Source of the DNA: a bacterium C-53
Lineage (GTDB): Bacteria > Bacillota > Clostridia > Lachnospirales > Lachnospiraceae
Length of the DNA: 64,000 nucleotides
Direction: 5' to 3'
Assembly (NCBI GenBank): GCA_003612525.1
Contig: RAZD01000012.1
Coordinates: 1 to 64,000 of the forward strand
Numbering within the stretch: the first letter of the stretch is position 1; every line of letters begins with the position of its first letter. Made by a program: the position numbers and the translations under genes. Of the stretch, positions 61,858 to 64,000 are shown piece after piece. The notes under the pieces were generated by a model that saw nothing but the letters and a program-made list of their open reading frames with translations, made no database searches and was not told the DNA's origin.

Positions 61858-64000
61858 TCATCTTTTATGAATCGCCCGTTCCACACTCCGGTAAACCCAG
61901 AGCGCACGCTCCACATCTTCATGGCGCTCCGCCTTCTCTGGCCCGTAAGAAGCGGCGCTCACGGATTCCATAAATTCGAAAACTTCCGTTTCCAGAAGTT
62001 CCGGCGAAAGATCTGCAACCCGCTTCACAAAATCCGGTTCTGACCCGTCCATATCCGAAAGCCTTCCGCAATCATGCAGCAATTTCAAAAGCCGGGCAAA
62101 AATCATACGGCTGGTCATTTCTTCCATCTTTCTTCGCTTTCGAAGCTTCCAGTAATCGAAAAAGAACGGCAGCAATACTATGGAATATCCCAAACACACC
62201 CCAAAAATTAAAACTGCATCCCTGTATGTCTGAAAACAGATCGTGAATTTCGCAAACCATCCAATCGGCTCATTTTCCACACCCGTATATAGTCTTCCAT
62301 CTCCCGTCTCATCACTGTCTCTGTTTTTTTCGCGGTTCTCCCCCTCATCTCTAAAATGCCCTTCCCATCCTGCACTTTCCTTTCGTGGATAGGAAACGGA
62401 TGCATTTGCGCCAGAGGACGGTGTCATCTCAACAGGCATCCATCCATATTCCGGCTGAAAGATTTCCACCCATGCATGTGCCTGCCCATCCGTAACGTTC
62501 GCATGAAAGCTTCCGTCCTCTCTCATCGAAAACGCCGAAGGCTGCACCATGTATCCGGACACATAGCGTGCCGGAATGCCGTACAGACGATACAAGAGCG
62601 TCGCCGCAGTAGCAAAATGCACACAATATCCGCTTTTTCTTTCAAACAGAAAGTATTCCGCGATATCCTTATTCATCGGAGCCCATCCCGGCGTCAGTGT
62701 ATAGGAAGCATTGCTGTGAAGCGTAGAACGTATAAATGCGGTAATCTCTTCTTCATCCGCAAGCGGATGCTCCTCAACCAGTTTTTGAAATCCCGGCAAA
62801 AGCCCGGTGGGAACCTGCGTATACACAGACTGTGCCTCCTCCATATATGCAGCCTGAATCTCATAATACCAGTTTCCCGGTTCCTCAAAATTCTCTTCCA
62901 GATGTTCCCAGTCAATGTACATGTCTTTTTGTTCAAAATAAAGGTATGTATATCCGTCTTCCCTGCCTGCCGCCCTGGAATTCAACGGATTAAAGTATGC
63001 GCTCTGCCCCCATCCGCGGCTCTTCCTCCTGTAATATGGCGCATAGACGGTCTTATAGTCCCCATCCATATGACGAATAGTCAGTGTAATCGGCTCCGCT
63101 TCTTCTCCTGTCGCCCTGTTCTGATTCAAGACAAAATACATAGATTCGTAAAGGCCTCCGATCATATATCCCCACTGCTGCCAGTCAAGCGTTTCCTCCA
63201 TCCGTTCAAACAAATCCCCGTCATCGGAGCCGTCCCATGTTCCCCCGGCATAGTCTCCTCCCGTAAAACCGCTCAGATATAATGTTTCCGAAGGCTTTGA
63301 CGATGCGGAAAGCTCCAGGTGCAACGTATTGGTATGATAATTATTCCCCCGGCTTACCATGCCTTCCCTGCCGCTCTTATCTTCCCCTCCTGACAATCTC
63401 TGCACCGTGCGGTAAACAAACCCTTCTATGTGAAATGCCGCTGCATACAATTCATGTGAATAACAGGAAACGGCAATCTCCGCCAGCGCAAAGAATACTG
63501 CCAGCAGCACCGCCGCATCACGCCTGCTTTTTCCAGAAGCGCAGAATCCCAGCTGAAAGAAAAGGATGAAAAATAAATTTCCTGGCGAAATCTTAATATT
63601 CAAAATCGGAGAAGCAAGAAGAAGCAATGTGACAAACAGATAGCATATAAGATGAATGCCCGCGACGCACTCAAAGAAAAAAAGCGTCAGAGACAGCAAG
63701 ACCATAAACAGAAGAACAATCCCCGTCACCGGCACTGCCTCAAGTCTCTCCCTCCCCCTCAGACAGTCTGAAATATACAAAAGCTGTGTTCGGAAACCGC
63801 CACGCAGCAAAAACGCCGACAACAGACAGCAAAGCGCCGACAGTACGACGCCTGCCCGGAAAATCTTACGCCTGCGTGTCCGGAAATACCACAACCCTGT
63901 ATTGAAAAAAGCCGCTGCCAGATAAACCCCTCCGGAATACCGTATCCCCTCAACCGACCGTAAAAGAAACAGAAAACCGTACACACCTGACAGAAAAAAG
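61858..64000 (-). CDS. TgpA-like transglutaminase-fold membrane protein (5' end outside window)
   Basis: The frame stays open through the window edge. About six to eight N-terminal membrane helices are visible, then an extracellular transglutaminase core: Cys in KSGYCVHFATAATLLYRLYG, His in DGQAHAWVEIFQPEYGWMPV. At the third catalytic position the sequence is VEMTPS, Glu instead of the usual Asp. A second membrane helix near residue 590 and a C-terminal DUF4129-like domain (LLKLLHDCGRLSDMDGSEPD) follow. Bacterial members often accompany MoxR and DUF58 genes, expected beyond the edge. Confidence 0.85.
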   Translation of the reverse strand, partial: FFLSGVYGFLFLLRSVEGIRYSGGVYLAAAFFNTGLWYFRTRRRKIFRAGVVLSALCCLLSAFLLRGGFRTQLLYISDCLRGRERLEAVPVTGIVLLFMVLLSLTLFFFECVAGIHLICYLFVTLLLLASPILNIKISPGNLFFILFFQLGFCASGKSRRDAAVLLAVFFALAEIAVSCYSHELYAAAFHIEGFVYRTVQRLSGGEDKSGREGMVSRGNNYHTNTLHLELSASSKPSETLYLSGFTGGDYAGGTWDGSDDGDLFERMEETLDWQQWGYMIGGLYESMYFVLNQNRATGEEAEPITLTIRHMDGDYKTVYAPYYRRKSRGWGQSAYFNPLNSRAAGREDGYTYLYFEQKDMYIDWEHLEENFEEPGNWYYEIQAAYMEEAQSVYTQVPTGLLPGFQKLVEEHPLADEEEITAFIRSTLHSNASYTLTPGWAPMNKDIAEYFLFERKSGYCVHFATAATLLYRLYGIPARYVSGYMVQPSAFSMREDGSFHANVTDGQAHAWVEIFQPEYGWMPVEMTPSSGANASVSYPRKESAGWEGHFRDEGENREKNRDSDETGDGRLYTGVENEPIGWFAKFTICFQTYRDAVLIFGVCLGYSIVLLPFFFDYWKLRKRRKMEEMTSRMIFARLLKLLHDCGRLSDMDGSEPDFVKRVADLSPELLETEVFEFMESVSAASYGPEKAERHEDVERALWVYRSVERAIHKR

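Overview
The window looks like chromosome of a spore-forming, strictly anaerobic member of the Clostridia, most likely Lachnospiraceae. It carries spoIVA, a spoIIIE-type ftsK beside tepA, scpA/scpB, rex, the electron-bifurcating Nfn pair, a Re-type citrate synthase next to isocitrate dehydrogenase, formate-tetrahydrofolate ligase, a class B sortase with a matching substrate, and several Rpn-family nucleases. Almost all genes lie on the minus strand. Plus-strand exceptions are xpt, an ABC-F ATPase, a three-gene Cys-rich/sporulation-like cluster and one DD-peptidase. No tRNA, rRNA or CRISPR array was seen.

Left end (1-4.3 kb) is accessory: a MATE-like transporter, then a graveyard of Rpn (PD-(D/E)XK) nuclease genes, ending at rlmH. 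One Rpn gene is intact, one is deleted and frameshifted, one is a C-terminal remnant with a stop, and one is a detached spare tail. The last 25 bp of the rlmH region are repeated 1668 bp further on, so the Rpn block looks like an element inserted at the rlmH 3' end, the same position that SCC elements use in staphylococci.

4.2-33.6 kb is mostly core. It holds rlmH; nfnA-nfnB; xpt; two secreted proteins made of a 29-residue repeat; fhs; ftsK/uppP/tepA; metY; yebC; a CNNM/CBS protein; rex-unknown-nnr-alr-mazF; an ABC-F gene; and a citrate synthase-gntR-icd operon whose promoter overlaps a perfect GntR-like palindrome. Together these give one-carbon metabolism, redox balance (Nfn/Rex), and an oxidative half-TCA route to 2-oxoglutarate.

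33.7-40.4 kb is a cell-surface and sporulation block. It has two BspA-like leucine-rich-repeat proteins, one with an SPKTG sorting signal, and a class B sortase. Divergently there is a high-cysteine protein behind a sigma-K-like promoter and a two-gene operon behind a sigma-E-like promoter.

40.4-56.4 kb holds leuS, a membrane glycosyltransferase-like protein, RNase H, another Rpn nuclease, and a tight five-gene operon: purine nucleoside phosphorylase, mtnA, MTA/SAH deaminase, metallo-hydrolase and a membrane MutS-like protein. That operon suggests methylthioadenosine salvage through deamination. spoIVA and scpA-scpB follow. scpA and a neighbouring phosphoesterase gene share a nearly identical structured 5' leader of about 75 nt.

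56.5-64 kb is scarred by integration. A D-Ala-D-Ala carboxypeptidase gene is cut inside its SxN motif and fused to the 3' half of a large serine recombinase gene. Next come a WYL regulator, an intact DD-peptidase, a complete second serine recombinase, and a transglutaminase-like membrane protein that runs off the window.
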